From Closterium sp. NIES-65 (lineage: Eukaryota; Streptophyta; Zygnematophyceae; Desmidiales; Closteriaceae), in NCBI GenBank assembly GCA_948144175.1, contig CANXME010000095.1:868001-932000 (forward strand): a DNA stretch of 64,000 nucleotides, given 5' to 3'. Position numbers and translations under genes: made by a program. A model generated the notes under the pieces. It made no database searches, was not told where the DNA came from, and was given only the letters and a program-made list of their open reading frames with translations. This document shows, piece after piece, positions 1-12,201 of the stretch (its first letter is position 1; every line of letters starts with the position of its first letter).

Positions 1-1530
1 GCTGTACGGTGGAGTGCTGAAGCCCGAACCGCTGAAGGACCTGCTGCACCATGTGTGACTGTGAGAGTGTAATGGTGCGAGCGGCTCTGTCCCAGGTGAT
101 CTGCAGGCCAAGGTAGTGGCGCAGCTCACCAAGATCAGTGCACGTGTGTCTCTTCTGCAGTTCGGACTTCACGTCTGCCAAAGCAACCCTGTCCGAAGTG
201 GCGAAAACGAGGTCGTCGACGTAGACCAGAACAAAGAACGGTGTGGAGCCACGACGAACGAACAGCGACGGGTCGGCAGAAGACGGCTGGAACCCAAGGT
301 CAGAGAGGGTAGAACGCAGAGTGTCGTGCCACTCACGAGGGGCCTGGCGAAGACCGTAAACAGGTCGCCTCAGCCTCCACTGGGTCCCAGGAGGGAAGGT
401 GCCAGTGAAGGCCGAGGGACGACGCAACCAGACCTCCTCGTGTAGGCTGCCCTGAAGGAAAGCAGTGGAGAAGTCGAGAGAGTGTAACTCGTAGTCTCTC
501 TGTGCTGCTACGTGTAGTAACACCCGAAGAGTGGTCATCTTCGGGGTAGGTGCGAAGGTCTGAAAGAAGTCAACTCCCTCGCGCTGACTGAAACCTCTAG
601 CCACGTACCGCGCCTTGAAGACCGGGGGAGATCCCGGTGGCCGCTTCACCCTGTAGATCCACATGCCGTCGACTACGTTCGCCCCAGGGGGGGGAACCTC
701 ATCGACGTAGGTGCCTGTGGATCTGTAGGAGGCCATCTCTGCGTCCATGGCAGCTCTCCACTGAGAGGCCCAAGGCCCTGACACTGCCTCAGCGTAAGTG
801 CGAGGAGTCGGAATGTCAAGGGCGTCGGGGTCACCCTCAGGGGCGAGGAGCATGGCACAGAGATGAGGGGAAGCGGCCGCCAGGAACTCTAGCTCAAACT
901 GCCTGTCCTCTAGGGCGTCACAGCCAAGGGCAGACACACCCCCGACGGCCAGAGGACTGGTAGGAGGAGCAGCCACAAGCGTGGTGGCGTAGTCAAGGCG
1001 GCGGGTAGAGGCAAAGTCAGTAACTGCGGCAGTAAGAGCGGACACAGAGGACACAGAGGCACGAGGGTGAGTAACAAGAGAGGCGAGAACACGAGAGAGA
1101 ACAGGACGGTACGTGCGGTAGTAGTCAGTGACAGGAGTAGGGAGCGACACAGTGAGGGCCGACTCAGGAGGAGACGGAAGCACAGACTGAGACGGACGAG
1201 GTGGACTAGAAAGAAGGAAGGCAGTACGAAGGTCAGTGAAGGGAACAAGAGACGAGGGACGAGCACGAGGGGAGCGACGAGTAGCCCAAGAACGAGACGG
1301 AGGAGGAGAGGACAAAGGCGGAGAACTGGGGAAAACAGCGGGGGAGGAGTCAGGAGGAGGAAACGTGGGACCGTAGACAGGAGGAGAGGCGGAGGAGGGA
1401 GGAGAAGGGGAGGGGAGACCAAGGATCCGAAGACCCGAGACAGGAGGAGGAAGTGGCTGCTGCTGCTGCGGCTGCGACTGCTGCTGCTGCGGACGCGGCT
1501 GCTGCTGGGACTGCTGCTCCTGCGGGTCCA

Positions 1531-1562
<32 letters not shown>

Positions 1563-3329
1563 TGCGGCTCCAGCTGCTGCTGCTGCTCCTCCAGCCGCTG
1601 TAACTCCCTCTCCTCTCTCTCCAACGCCAGCTGCTCGCCACGGGCACGGCGAACACGAGCCTGGTGCCTAGTCGGGTAGGGGTGGGGGGGTGGAGTAGTG
1701 TCCGAAGCAGCGGCAGCTCCAGAGTCCACCTCAGAAGAACTAGGCGCACCACCCCCAGAGGCAGCACTAACACCAGCTCCAGAACCAGGCTCACCTGAAC
1801 CCGAAGGAGGCGCACCCTCACCCCCAGACGCAGCACCCCCAGTGTCCGCGCGGCCAGCACCAGCTCTCGGACGACAAGAGTCCTCTGCACCCACCGGGTC
1901 AGCTCCAACTCCAGAACCAGAAACTCCAGCTCCAACCCCAGCTCCAACTCCAGTACCCCCAGAACCAGAAACTCCAGTGCCAACTCCAGCTCCAACTCCA
2001 GCTCCAACTCCAGCACCCCCAGAACCAGAAACCGGTACAGGAACAGGCGCCGCACCAACCTCTCGAGAGCTAGCACCAGCGGCACGCTGCGAGGAGGACT
2101 GTGGGGAGGGAGGCTGTACCGGAGGGGCTACCGAAGGAGGAGGGGTAGCCTGGGACACACCTGACGGGGCTGGACCAGGGGGGGGAGGCTGTACCGGGGG
2201 AGCAGGAGGGGGAACGGCAGTCAGGAAGAGGGGGGGAGGAGGAACCGGGAGACCTCGACTGGGGTACCTGACGTAGTACGGAGTGGACTCCTCGAAACGG
2301 ACGTCACGGGAGTCAAAGAACCGGTGAGAGGGAGGGTGGTAAAAGGTGAAGTCAGAGGAGTCCTCAGGGAAACCAAGGAAGACACAGGGGACGGCACGAG
2401 GCGAGAGCTTGTCCGCGGAGGTGTCGCGGACAAGAGCCAAGCACCCCCAGACACGAAACCGCGACGCAACACCAGGGGACCCTGTCCAAAGACTGGTCGG
2501 TGAAACCTCTGGTCGAGAGACACGTGGCCAGAGGTTCAGCTGGTGCGCGGCGTACCTGACCGCGTAGGGCCACAGAAAATGGGGGGCACAGGCGTGAGTC
2601 AGGGAGGTGCGGGCGATCTCCATGACCAGGCCTATGCGGCGCTCAGCAACCCCATTCTGCTGTGGGGACTCTGGAAGCGTCCAGGACTGACGAATGCCCT
2701 GCTCGCGACAGAATCCAGCGAGAATGCCGGAGCGAAACTCACCCCCACGGTCGGAGTGGAGACAGCTGACACGACGACCACGAGTGTCCTCAGTGGTGAG
2801 CAACCACCTGATCAGCGTAGAAGTCACCTCAGACTTCTTCGCTAGAGGGAACACTGTGGTGTAGCGGGAGAAGTCGTCAACTACCACCAGAAAGTAACGC
2901 TCACGCTCAGGGCCTAGACGAGGGGCTGGGCCCCAGACGTCCAAGTGAAGCGTCTCAAAAGGCTCGGTGGCCGGACGAAGGGAGGAGGAGTGAGGGGTGG
3001 CGCGCAGCCTACCCTCGACGCAGGGACGACACGGCGGCGCAGGCGAAGGCGGCAGCGACGGCAAGACACGTGGGAGGCCTAGGACAAGACGCTGACTAGA
3101 CATAGCGCGCAGACGTGGAAGGGACGGGTGCCCCATCCGGTGGTGCCACAGAACGGTGGGGTGGGCAAGCGACCGGCAGGAGCACGACGCAGCGACTGGA
3201 ACAGACGTAGGAACCTGACACGACACAGACACCTGGGGGGACGTAGCAACCTGGTGAGACGCGGGGACCCGAACGGGGGGGGGAACCGGGGGCAGTGGCA
3301 GTAGGGGGGGCTGCTGGTGCGGCCGCTGG

Positions 3330-3374
<45 letters not shown>

Positions 3375-5299
3375 GGCTGCTGCTGCTGCTGCGGCTGCTG
3401 CTGCGGCGCACGCGGGCCAGTGTGAAGAGTGTAGAGACCCGAGCCCGGCTCAGCAGTAAAGGTAGCAAGAGGCTGGTAAGAGTCTCCGTCAACACACACC
3501 GCAGTCTCTCCAGAAGGCTCAAACCACACACCCACGTGCTGACTCACGAGGGGTCGCACGCCCACCAAGTTCCGGGAGAACGAGGGGACGTGAAACCCAG
3601 TGAGAGACCCAGAGGGAGCAGCAGGACACGGTAAAGTGGTAGTGTGACGTGCAGTGACTGGTCCCGTAGTGGGATCAGCCAACGCTACAGAAACAGGCGC
3701 AGGAAGTGGTGTAAGTGTCGTGCTGTCCCGAAAGAAGCAGTGGGAGGCTCCAGAGTCCAGTGTGAACGACAGCGAAGCGTCCTCTGAGGTAGTCGCTGGT
3801 CTAGACTCTACACAAGTACCTACACTAGCAACAGGCAACTGAGCAAGACTAGCACCTAAGCTAACAACACCAGAGTAAACAGAGTCAGAAACACTAGAGT
3901 CAACAACAGCATACATAGCATGAGGAGCACTAATCAGATCAACTAACTGCTCAGCAGACATGCCCCACAGAGCGGAGCCGTGGCGCTGAACCAGAGGAAG
4001 CCAGTCAGGAGCAGGACCGCCAACCCCGTAGGTCAACCGGACCGTGTCAGTGAGCTGAGCAAAGCACTGACCAGGGGGGTGAAAGCGGCCACAAGGGTGG
4101 CCTCGACGAGGACCTGTCTGAACCTGGTAGGGGCAGGGAGGGTAAGCAGCACCGCGCTGGGGCTGACGCAGCCCCGACCCCGGAGCCAGCTGCTGACGCT
4201 GCTGCTGCTGAGGCTGCTGGGAGGAAAGGGGCTGCTGCTGCTGCTGAAGGTGCTGCTGACGCTGAGCCTGGTACCACGCCGCTGCTCCACCTAGCGAGGC
4301 CGGCAGTACAGGAGGCGACTGACGAGCTCGAGGGTCGCCGCCACCAGCAGGTGCAGTGGAGTCACCAGCCGCTGCACGAGGGGTCTCTCCAGACGCTGCA
4401 CTCCCACCACCGCCAGTCGCAACAGCACCCCCACTACCTCCGCTACCTCCACCTCCACCTCCACCGGAACCACCTTTCTTGCCCCCCCTGCCGCGGGACC
4501 GCGACGCAGTCGTAACAGCAGCCACAGTCGCGTCAGTAGCGGCAGTGGCAAGAGAGGCAGTGAAGGTGGGTAACTGCGGGACTGTGCACCCGTGGAAGAG
4601 TGGGGGGGACACAGTACCAGAGGCGGCAGCTACCGAACGAAGGTTGCTCTCGACGTCCTTGAGTGCAGACTCAAGGACCTCGATAGTCAGCTCACTAGGG
4701 TGCTTCAGCAGAAGCGCGTCACGAACGGAGGCAAGGCGGTCAGGGAGGCTAGTGGCGATGAAATAGACAGTAATCGCCATGGGGGGAGGAAGCAGTGCAA
4801 GCTGTGCCTCAGTGCAAGCAGCGCGGTAACTAGCGTCGAGCGAGCGGAGGTGAGCGATCAAGTCAGCAGAGCGCTCAAACGAGGCAAGATCAGGAAACAG
4901 GAACGGGAGGAAAAGACGGCCGAGAGAGACAGTAGCGGGAGTAGAGTAGCGGGCCTTAATCGCAGTGAGGTACGCAGCAGCGGTGCGAACCTGAGTAAAG
5001 TGGACCTCCTCGGACTCAGGGAGGAGGCTGCTGAGTGCGATGCAGGCCGCAGCGTCACGCGACGTCCAAGCCGTCCGGTCAGCGCGCTGACGGGCAAAGC
5101 GAGCCGTAGCAGCGTCGTCAGGAGCAGGGCCTAAAGCGGTAGGCTCGGGGGGCTCGGGGAGGTCACCAGTAGCGTGTGACCAGAGGGTCTCGCCCCCCTG
5201 GACCTGACTCTCTAACAGACGGCGAGCGCGAAGAAGCCAGACGGAAAAGTCAAGGGGTCTACCGTCAGCGTCGAAACGAAGAACTCGCGGAGTCGCCAT
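1..5299 (-). CDS. copia-1 Gag-Pol polyprotein, open across the window, C-terminus missing
   Basis: The ATG at 5299 opens a frame beginning MATPRVLRFDADG, the same start motif as copia-2. I read it codon by codon to position 4 (about 1766 codons) and met no stop. Gag comes first, with a Gly-rich stretch and a Gln-rich stretch. A protease LDSGAS motif follows, then GAG-pre-integrase (LWHHRMGHP), integrase (HSDRGGEF, then SPQQNGVAERR), a long Gly/Ala and Gln/Pro linker, and reverse transcriptase (WIYRVKRPPGSPPVFKARYV, YGLRQAPREWHDTL, VYVDDL). RNase H should lie beyond the left edge. Codon positions at 5299, 2659, 664 and 4 share one register, so no frameshift is seen. The open frame suggests a recent, possibly still competent copy. 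It would be longer than most copia polyproteins because of the low-complexity inserts. Confidence 0.88.
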
Positions 5300-5384
5300 A
5301 GTGAGAACCAACGCGAACGAACAGGCGAGTAACAACCGGGGGGGAAGAGGACTCAGTCGCAGCGGAAGAGCGGGCTAGGGCGAC

Positions 5385-5965
5385 GGGCCAAAACGTAGGG
5401 TAGGGCAACGGGCCAGGGCCTAGGGTAGGGCGACGGGCCAGAGCCTAGGGAGGGCGACGGGCCAGGGCCTAGGGAGGGTGACGGGCTAGGGCCTAGGGAG
5501 GGCGACGCGACGGGGGAAAGGGCGGGAGCGACGCGACGGGGAGGGCGACGCGACTGGACAGGGCGACGCGACGGGGCAGGGCGGCGCGACGGAGCAGGGC
5601 GACGGGACAGGGCAGGGCGACGCGACGGGGTAGGGCGACGCGACGGGACAGGGCGACGGGACGGGACGGGACGGGACAGGGCGACGCGACGGGACGGGAC
5701 AGGGCGACGCGACGGGACAGGGCGACGCGACGGGACGGGACAGGGCGACGCGACGGGACAGGGCGACGGTACGGGACAGGGCGACGCGACGGGACAGGGC
5801 GACGGGACAGGGCAGGGCGACGCGACGGGACAGGGGGGGAACAGGCGGGCGCGACGCGACGGGGGGAACAGGCGCGACGCGACGGGGGGAACGGGCGCGA
5901 CGCGACGGGGGGAACGGGCGCGACGCGACGGGGGGAACGGGCGCGACGCGACGGGGGAGATGATG
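5385..5965. repeat. GC-rich minisatellite in the copia-1 leader
   Basis: Short GC-rich units built on GGGCGACGCGACGGGACA recur imperfectly between the LTR/primer-binding site and the gag start. They grade from an AGGGCGACGGGCCAGGGCCT type near 5400 to a GCGACGCGACGGGGGGAACG type near 5900. Apparent ORFs here on both strands are repeat artefacts. Confidence 0.8.
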
Positions 5966-6090
5966 CTAGGCTCGGTACTAGGCGCGGTAACAACTAAACT
6001 GGTACGAACGAGAGGTAGGATCAGGCTCGGGAGGTACGAACGGAGAACGGAGGAACGGGATCCCACAGGATCCTAACCTAGCTGATACCA

Positions 6091-6200
6091 TGTCAGAATG
6101 AGGAATGGATGTTGCATTGATGTTGGTTGGGGTACATATGACAAACCCTAACTTCTGTACCCCCTAAGACAAACCTCACTACAGGCTACAACATTTGACA
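6091..6200 (-). repeat. copia-1 5' LTR with adjoining primer-binding site
   Basis: The LTR runs TGTCAG...TTGACA on the plus strand (110 bp), with TG/CA ends. Immediately inside it (6081-6090, minus strand) lies TGGTATCAGC, matching the start of the initiator-tRNA-Met primer-binding site. The 5 bp outside the LTR (agctt) would be one target duplication; its partner is off-window. Confidence 0.75.
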
Positions 6201-6309
6201 AGCTTAATATCACCTGCGAAACTAAATAGTACCGTTCTAACTGAGCCTTATGCGCCGCAACTGAATTTCGCACTGGTACCCCGGTTTGCGAATAAGCCCT
6301 GAATTAAGC

Positions 6310-9300
6310 TCAATAATCATAGTCCATTTCAAACTCCGTCTCGTACTCATACTCCTGCAGCCACCCCAGCTCCTTCCCCAGCGCATCCATGCGCTTCCTC
6401 TGTGCGTCAAAGTCCGTTAGTGGGGTGGTAAACGGGTATATGTACACCACGCGCCCTGCTATAGAGCGGTATAATACATTATCGTCGCGCAGTAGCAGCT
6501 CGATAGTGTCACGCCCAAACAGGCCGTCTGTTTTGGCCCTTATGTAATGCCCTCCTGAGAGGTGGGGCATGTGGAAAGAATTAGGCAAATGTTGTGAGAT
6601 AAACGCATACGTATATGTAAGCGTGGTGAGTGAGTGAGTGTATATGTGTATGTGTGTGTGTAAGAAAAAGCTCATACGTGTATGTAAGCGTGGGAGAGTG
6701 AGTGAGTGAGTGAGTGAGTAAGTGAGTGAGTATGTGTGGGTGTGTGCGTACATGCATGTGTGTGTATTGGTGCAATCTGTTTGCAAGTGTGTCTGTGAAT
6801 GTGTGTGCGTGCACGCATTTGTAGGTGAAAGTGTGCAGGTGCGTGGGTGTGTGTGTGTCCGCGTGTGTGTGCCTGTGCAGTAGCTGACAATAAGAGTTCT
6901 CAAGGTCCATCGAACCAATATTGTATTTGCTGTGGCAGGAGAGACCGCAGGGGGAAGGGAGGGAGGGAGGGATGGAGGGAGGGAGGGAGGGAGGGAGGGA
7001 GGGAGGGATGGAGGGAGGGAGGGAGGGAGGGAGGGAGGGAGGGAGGGAGGGAGGGAGGGAGGGAGGGAGGGAGGGAGGGAGGAGAGAGAGAGATAAGGTG
7101 GACGGGTAGAAGGGAGGGAAGGGGCGAAGGGAGGGAAGGGGAAAAGGGAGGATGGAAAAGAGAAGGGAGGTAAGCGAGGGAGGTAGTGGTGGGACGGGGG
7201 GATAGGAGGGAGCGCTAGAAGCATGGGAGGGAGGAGGCAGGCGCTGATGGCATCTCACCGTCAGCGACATCAACGGACTCCTCTATGGCCGGGTTCTTGA
7301 GCGCCGAGCGCAGCACTCCCTCTAGCCTCTGTCGCCACCATGCATGCATGTATGTATGTGTGCACACACGTAGACATGGGTCCATGCACACACATGCACA
7401 TGCATGCACACACGTCCACACATGCATGGATGTACACACGTCCACACATGCATGGATGTACACACGTCCACACATGCATGGATGTACACACGTCCACACA
7501 TGCATGGATGTACACACGTCCACACATGCCGATGAATGGCAGTGAGAAGGGGAGCAGTCCGGGGCAAGGAATAAGCAAGGATAAGCTTAAATGCACTCTC
7601 CCTCATGCCGTCCCCCACCCTCTCACCACCCATGCAACCAGGAAAGCCGAGGCAGCACTAAGCAGTGGCACAGTCCAGAGCTGGCAGCAAGTAGGCGAGG
7701 CCTGGGAGTGGCTTGCTGCAACCGGAGTGTCTTGCTGCAACCGGAGTGGCTTGCTGCAACCGGAGTGGCTTGCTGCAACCGGAGTGGCTTGCTGCAACCG
7801 GAGTGGCTTGCGGCAACCGGAGTCTTTGCAGGTAACCGTATCTGCACAGCCCACTCACAACTGGACGGCTGTTGCGGTACTGAGGGAGGGGCCGGCCCAG
7901 GGCGGCGAGTTGAGAAGGCTGGAAAAGGCACGAACGCAACCGAGTGTCCAGATTCTTTGTATTTGCACAGCCCGCTCATACCTGCACGGCCGTGGAGGTA
8001 CTGAGGGAAGGCACGGTCCAGGGTGGCGAGTAGGCGAGGCTGAGAGAGGAGGTGGAGACACAGTTGGGGTTGACCGCCAGGGGGCAGGGGCGGATGCGCC
8101 TGATGGGCGAGGGAGGGAGGGTGGGAGGAGCATGGGGGAAACACGGGACACGCGGCAGGAGTGGGTGCGGGGGGTGGAGTGGAGACACAGCTAGGATCCA
8201 CTGCCAGGGGGCAGGGGTGGATGCGAGTGAGGAAGGCGGAAGGGGGAGAGGGGAGAGGGGGAGGGACACAGGCGGGGCAGCATGGCAGACAGTAGTCGAG
8301 GCTAAGAGTGGGGTGCAGATACGGTGGGGCTCACTGGCAGGGGCAGGGGCGGATGCGACCGAACGGGCGGAGGAGTGGAAACGATGGGAGCAACGGAATG
8401 GGGGAGGAGAGAAGAGGGATTGAGAAAAACAGAAGAGGCTGAGAGAGGAGGTGTTGAGGCGTCTCAAAAACACCCTCTTTTCAGGTGGAGACGTAGGTGT
8501 GGAGATGTAGGTGTGGAGACGTAGGTGTGGAGACGTAGGTGTGGAGACGTAGGTGTGGAGACGTAGGTGACGTAGGTGTGGAGACGTAGGTGTGGAGACG
8601 TAGGCGTGGAGACGTAGGTGTGGAGACGTAGGTGTGGAGACGTAGGCGTGGAGACGTAGGCGTGGAGACGTAGGCGTGGAGACGTAGGCGTGGAGACGTA
8701 GGCGTGGAGACGTAGGCGTGGAGACGTAGGCGTGGAGACGTAGGCGTGGAGACGTAGGTGTGGAGACGTAGGTGTGGAGATGTAGGTGTGGAGACGTAGG
8801 TGTGGAGACGTAGGCGTGGAGACGTCTCAAAACCAATCTTCCATCACTTAGGTGGGCTTGAAGGCCCCTGCGTGGATGTGAGAGGGGACAGGGACAGCTG
8901 TAACTGGTGGGGTGGGGGGTGGGATGAGGAAGCGAGAATATGAACACCTTGGCTGAGGGAGGAGGACGGGACGTAGGTGGGTTGAAGTTCCCTGCATGGA
9001 TATGAGAGAGAGAGGGGATAGGGTCGGATGTGACTGGTGGGGGATAGGGTCGGATGTGACTGGTGGGGGGATAGGGTCGGATGTGACTGGTGGGGGGATA
9101 GGGTCGGATGTGACTGGTGGGGGGATAGGGTCGGATGTGACTGGTGGGGGGATAGGGTCGGATGTGACTGGTGGGGGGATAGGGTCGGATGTGACTGGTG
9201 GGTCGGATGTGACTGATGGGGGGAGGGCGGGGAAGCATGGAATAGAGGAGGGGAGGAAAAGGAAGGAAGGAGAGTGTGCTGGGGGGGAAAGAGAGTAAGG

Positions 9301-11979
9301 AGAAAGGCGGGAGAAGAAGGGGGATAATAGGAGGGCGGGAGCGTGTGACTGAAGAGGAGGGCGGGAGCGTGTGACTGAAGAGGAGGGCGGGAGCGTGTGA
9401 CTGAAGAGGAGGGCGGGAGCGTGTGACTGAAGAGGAGGGCGGGAGCGTGTGACTGAAGAGGAGGGCGGGAGCGTGTGACTGAAGAGGAGGGCGGGAGCGT
9501 GTGACTGAAGAGGAGGGCGGGAGCGTGTGACTGAAGAGGAGGGCGGGAGCGTGTGACTGAAGAGGAGGGCGGGAGCGTGTGACTGAAGAGGAGGGCGGGA
9601 GCGTGTGACTGAAGAGGAGGGCGGGAGCGTGTGACTGAAGAGGAGGGCGGGAGCGTGTGACTGAAGAGGAGGGCGGGAGCGTGTGACTCGATGATTGAGA
9701 AACACGAGAGTGGGAGAGGGCGAGGAGGACGGGGGGAGAGGGGAAGAGAAAGGTAGTGTGTGGGTGTGCTGGAAGCAGGAAGGGTTGTGAGTGAGGGGAG
9801 GGGGAAGTGATAATGGGAAAGAAGGGTGAGAGAGGGGGGGGTGTGGAAGGGAGGGGCAGAGGGCACTATAACGAACGGCACAGTACAGCACACCGCAGGC
9901 CCCCCTTGCCACTCCCGCCCACCCGCCCGTACGCACCCCTTCTTTTCACACTGCTTCCCTCCCCACCCGCCCATCAGCCCCCCAGCCCTCCCCCTCACCC
10001 GCCCATCCATCCAGCCCTCCCCCTCACCCGCCCATCCATCCAGCCCTCCCCCTCACCCGCCCATCCATCCAGCCCTCCCCCTCACCCGCCCATCCATCCA
10101 GCCCTCCCCCTCACCCGCCCATCCATCCAGCCCTCCCCCTCACCCGCCCATCCATCCAGCCCTCCCCCTCACCCGCCCATCCATCCAGCCCTCCCCCTCA
10201 CCCGCCCATCCATCCAGCCCTCCCCCTCACCCGCCCATCCATCCAGCCCTCCCCCTCACCCGCCCATCCATCCAGCCCTCCCCCTCACCCGCCCATCCAT
10301 CCAGCCCTCCCCCTCACCCGCCCATCCATCCAGCCCTCCCCCTCACCCGTCCAGCAGCCCCACGTCCTCATCCTGCTCCTCCTGCGCGCGCACATAGGGC
10401 GACTGCTCCCCTGCCGCCACCACTGCCACCACCGATGGTTGGCCTGCATGGGAAGAGGGGGAGGGAGGGGAGGTGGGGTGGGAAGAGGATTTGTGAGAGA
10501 GAAAGAGTGGAAAGTGGCGATAACAGCCCATCCTGCTCCTCGTGCGCGCGCGAATAGGGGGACTGCTCCGCTGCTGCCACGCTGGGTGGACTGGGTGGGG
10601 CGAGGGAGAGGGAGAGGAGGTGAGATGAGGAGGTGGAGAAGCAGCTATTACCGTTTATCCTGCTCCTCCTGCGCGTGGGCATATGGCGACTGCATCGCTG
10701 CTGGCACCACCAATGTGTGGGCTGGGGAGAGGCGGAGAGAGGGAGGGGAGAGGCGGAGAGAGGGAGGGGAGAGGCGGAGAGAGGGAGGGGAGAGGCGGAG
10801 AGAGGGAGGGGAGAGGCGGAGAGAGGGAGGGGAGAGGGAAGCAACAGCAGCAGCAGCAGCAGGTGAGAGATCAAGGGGGAAGGAGAAGGGGGCATAGGGC
10901 GACTGCACCGTTGCTGCCACTTATGCCAGCAAGAGGGGTGAGGGATGGGGAGGGGAGGGAGGAGGAAATGAATAAGACGGGAGAAGAACAGGCGGAGGGA
11001 GGGGTGAGGGGGAAAAATGGCGCCACCGGCTGTCGGGCTGGCAAGGGGAGGGTGGGAGAGCGGAAGCGGAAAGCGAAGGCAAGGGCATGTAAGGGGCGGA
11101 ATGGGAACGGGGCGAGGAAATGTCAACGGGGGGAGACAGCTGGAGGACCCGTGGGGAGGAGTGGGGGGAAGCAGTGGTGCAATCTCTAGTGCTTGGATTT
11201 GAAAATTGCACTCAAGGGTGGAGCGAGGCGAAGAGACGACTGGAGGGAGGAAGATAGAGGTGAATTCAGCGTGTTTGGTAACCGCTTCAGCTTCAAGCTC
11301 ACGCCTCGGTTGAACCCTCACTCACGGTTCCTCCAGCTGGACTCGTTACAAGCTATCTCGCTTAAAAAAACCCCTGTGAACAACCCCAGTTTGAAGCACC
11401 TCGTTTGATATTTTCCCAGAAACGAGCCTCGTCGAGCGCGCGATCTAACCCTAGGATTACGAGTTCGTACCCCGTCGTTAGTTCGTAACCACGTTATGAA
11501 ACGTCTCAGAACCGCATCAACCGAGCGATCGTACCCCAGCATTACGAGCTCGTACCGGCGTTGAACACGGCGGCGGCGGCCTCGAGAGGAATCGCCGCGG
11601 CGGCCAGATGAATCGCGACCAACGCGCCGGCGACCGCGGACATAATGCGGCCACGTGGCGATGCGTGACTGGCGGACGCCACGTCACCGCAGTCAACGCC
11701 AACAGCGGTGCGCGGAGCAGATTCACGGGGGAGCATCACGTCAGATTTGTCGGATCCAACGGCTCGAGGAGGCGCATCATTGGATCCGACCGCTCTCCCT
11801 GCCCGAATTGCAACGGCTCGGCGCGCAAGCGGAGCACTGACTGTCCTGAGGGGCCCACATGGAAGGGGGAAAGCCGGGAAGAGGCGCGCGGACGGAATTA
11901 GGGCCACGCGGGAGGCGCGGAGCGGCGCGGAAACGACATCCGTCGCCAGGAGCGTTGCCTGCGGACAGTGCAACGCCAT
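6310..11979 (-). CDS. DUF1499-like protein, predicted plastid/thylakoid targeted, five exons
   Basis: The model is join(6310..6554,7259..7328,7982..8099,10347..10410,11556..11979) on the minus strand: 921 nt, 306 aa, with matching phases and GT/AG sites throughout. Exon 1 encodes a Ser/Ala/Arg-rich leader with an arginine pair (residue about 54) and a hydrophobic Ala-rich stretch near residues 110-135, looking like a bipartite plastid and thylakoid signal. The mature part holds NPNCVSTSS, then YSPPWTVP, then YIRAKTDGLFG, VLYRS and DFDAQRKRMDALGKELGW. This order (PNCVS near the start, YxxA, RS, QRKR at the end) is what I know of DUF1499 proteins, whose function is unknown. The C-terminus is acidic and Tyr-rich. 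Introns 2 and 3 are packed with minisatellites and decayed copies of exons 2 and 3. Family assignment is from motifs only. Confidence 0.65.
6620..6870. repeat. GT-rich microsatellite tract in intron 4 of the DUF1499-like gene
   Basis: The tract mixes gtgtgt, gtga and gtgagtgagt runs. It forms long but meaningless His/Thr-rich ORFs on the minus strand. Confidence 0.85.
6953..7085. repeat. (GGGA)n tract with rare GATG variants, intron 4
   Basis: About 30 copies of gggagg/gagg on the plus strand give poly-(GGRE) or poly-(LPPS) ORFs that are not genes. Confidence 0.95.
7405..7530. repeat. 26-bp minisatellite (CACACATGCATGGATGTACA unit type), intron 3
   Basis: About five near-perfect copies of a 26-bp unit containing catgcatggatgtacacacg lie just upstream of exon 4. 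Confidence 0.9.
7708..7825. repeat. 19-bp minisatellite (CTTGCTGCAACCGGAGTGG), intron 3
   Basis: Six to seven head-to-tail copies with very few mismatches lie between exon 4 and exon 3 of the DUF1499-like gene. Confidence 0.9.
7855..8362 (-). repeat. Real exon 3 of the DUF1499-like gene flanked by decayed partial copies
   Basis: The working exon is 7982-8099. On its downstream side (7855-7925) a copy of its 3' half ends at the same donor position. On its upstream side, copies of its 5' half with the acceptor region lie at about 8157-8235 (reading DPSCVSTPP where the exon has NPNCVSTSS) and 8270-8362. The copies have stops or shifted frames. Confidence 0.7.
8485..8825. repeat. 14-bp minisatellite (GTGTGGAGACGTAG), intron 2
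   Basis: About 24 units of ggtgtggagacgta/ggcgtggagacgta occur as alternating T and C variants. Confidence 0.95.
9015..9205. repeat. 26-bp minisatellite, intron 2
   Basis: About seven copies of a unit containing atagggtcggatgtgactgg are separated by short G runs. Confidence 0.95.
9335..9690. repeat. 26-bp minisatellite, intron 2
   Basis: About 13 almost identical copies of a unit containing gagggcgggagcgtgtgact. Confidence 0.95.
9965..10345. repeat. 30-bp minisatellite ending at exon 2
   Basis: About 12 copies of a unit containing cctccccctcacccgcccat end right at the donor of exon 2 (10347). The unit's ccctcacccg matches the exon 2 donor context, so the array probably started from the exon edge. 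Confidence 0.92.
10533..10925 (-). repeat. Decayed tandem copies of DUF1499-like exon 2 with an embedded 22-bp minisatellite
   Basis: The real exon 2 (10347-10410) encodes EQSPYVRAQEEQDEDVGLL. Three partial copies follow upstream in the gene: about 10533-10600 (EQSPYSRAHEEQDG), 10658-10716 (MQSPYAHAQEEQD) and 10884-10925 (VQSPYA). Each keeps an AG acceptor-like junction but lacks a matching donor. A 22-bp array (gagaggcggagagagggagg type, about 10722-10835) lies between the last two. Confidence 0.75.
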
Positions 11980-12201
11980 GGTCGCTGTGAGGAAGGGAAA
12001 TGCGGGTCCCCGCTAGCCAAATGGGGTTGTACTGGTGGGACAAGTGAAGATAAGGAGACAGCTTTCCGTTTGTCACGCAAATCCGCGATAGTAGGTATCA
12101 TGAACGGAGTAAATGTTCAAGTACAGAACAAAATCTTTCAAACACTATCATTGCCGTGAGTCGTGAGGAAGTTTGCAGAAATGTAACACGAAACAAAGAC
12201 G

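Larger units (their letters stand above)
1..6200 (-). mobile_element. Ty1/copia LTR retrotransposon copia-1 (3' part beyond the left edge)
   Basis: Reading leftwards from position 6200, the order is a 110-bp LTR (6091-6200), a primer-binding site, a GC-rich repeat-filled leader, and one open gag-pol frame starting at 5299 and leaving the window still open. The domain order integrase before reverse transcriptase is diagnostic of Ty1/copia. The RNase H end, 3' LTR and second target duplication lie outside the window. The LTR sits about 110 bp beyond the stop codon of the DUF1499-like gene, so the element is probably in or near that gene's 3' UTR. Confidence 0.9.

Noticed and set aside
1067-2276. 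Plus-strand Arg-, Leu- and Pro/Ala-rich frames.
   Set aside because: They are shadows of the repeat-rich linker of the copia-1 polyprotein on the other strand.
8844-10010. Long Ser/Pro-rich frames in both directions.
   Set aside because: They coincide exactly with 26-bp and 30-bp minisatellites. Only the short exon 2 and exon 3 segments nearby splice in phase.
7708-10345. Regularly spaced repeats suggesting a CRISPR array.
   Set aside because: Units are head-to-tail without unique spacers, and the region is intronic in a eukaryotic gene.
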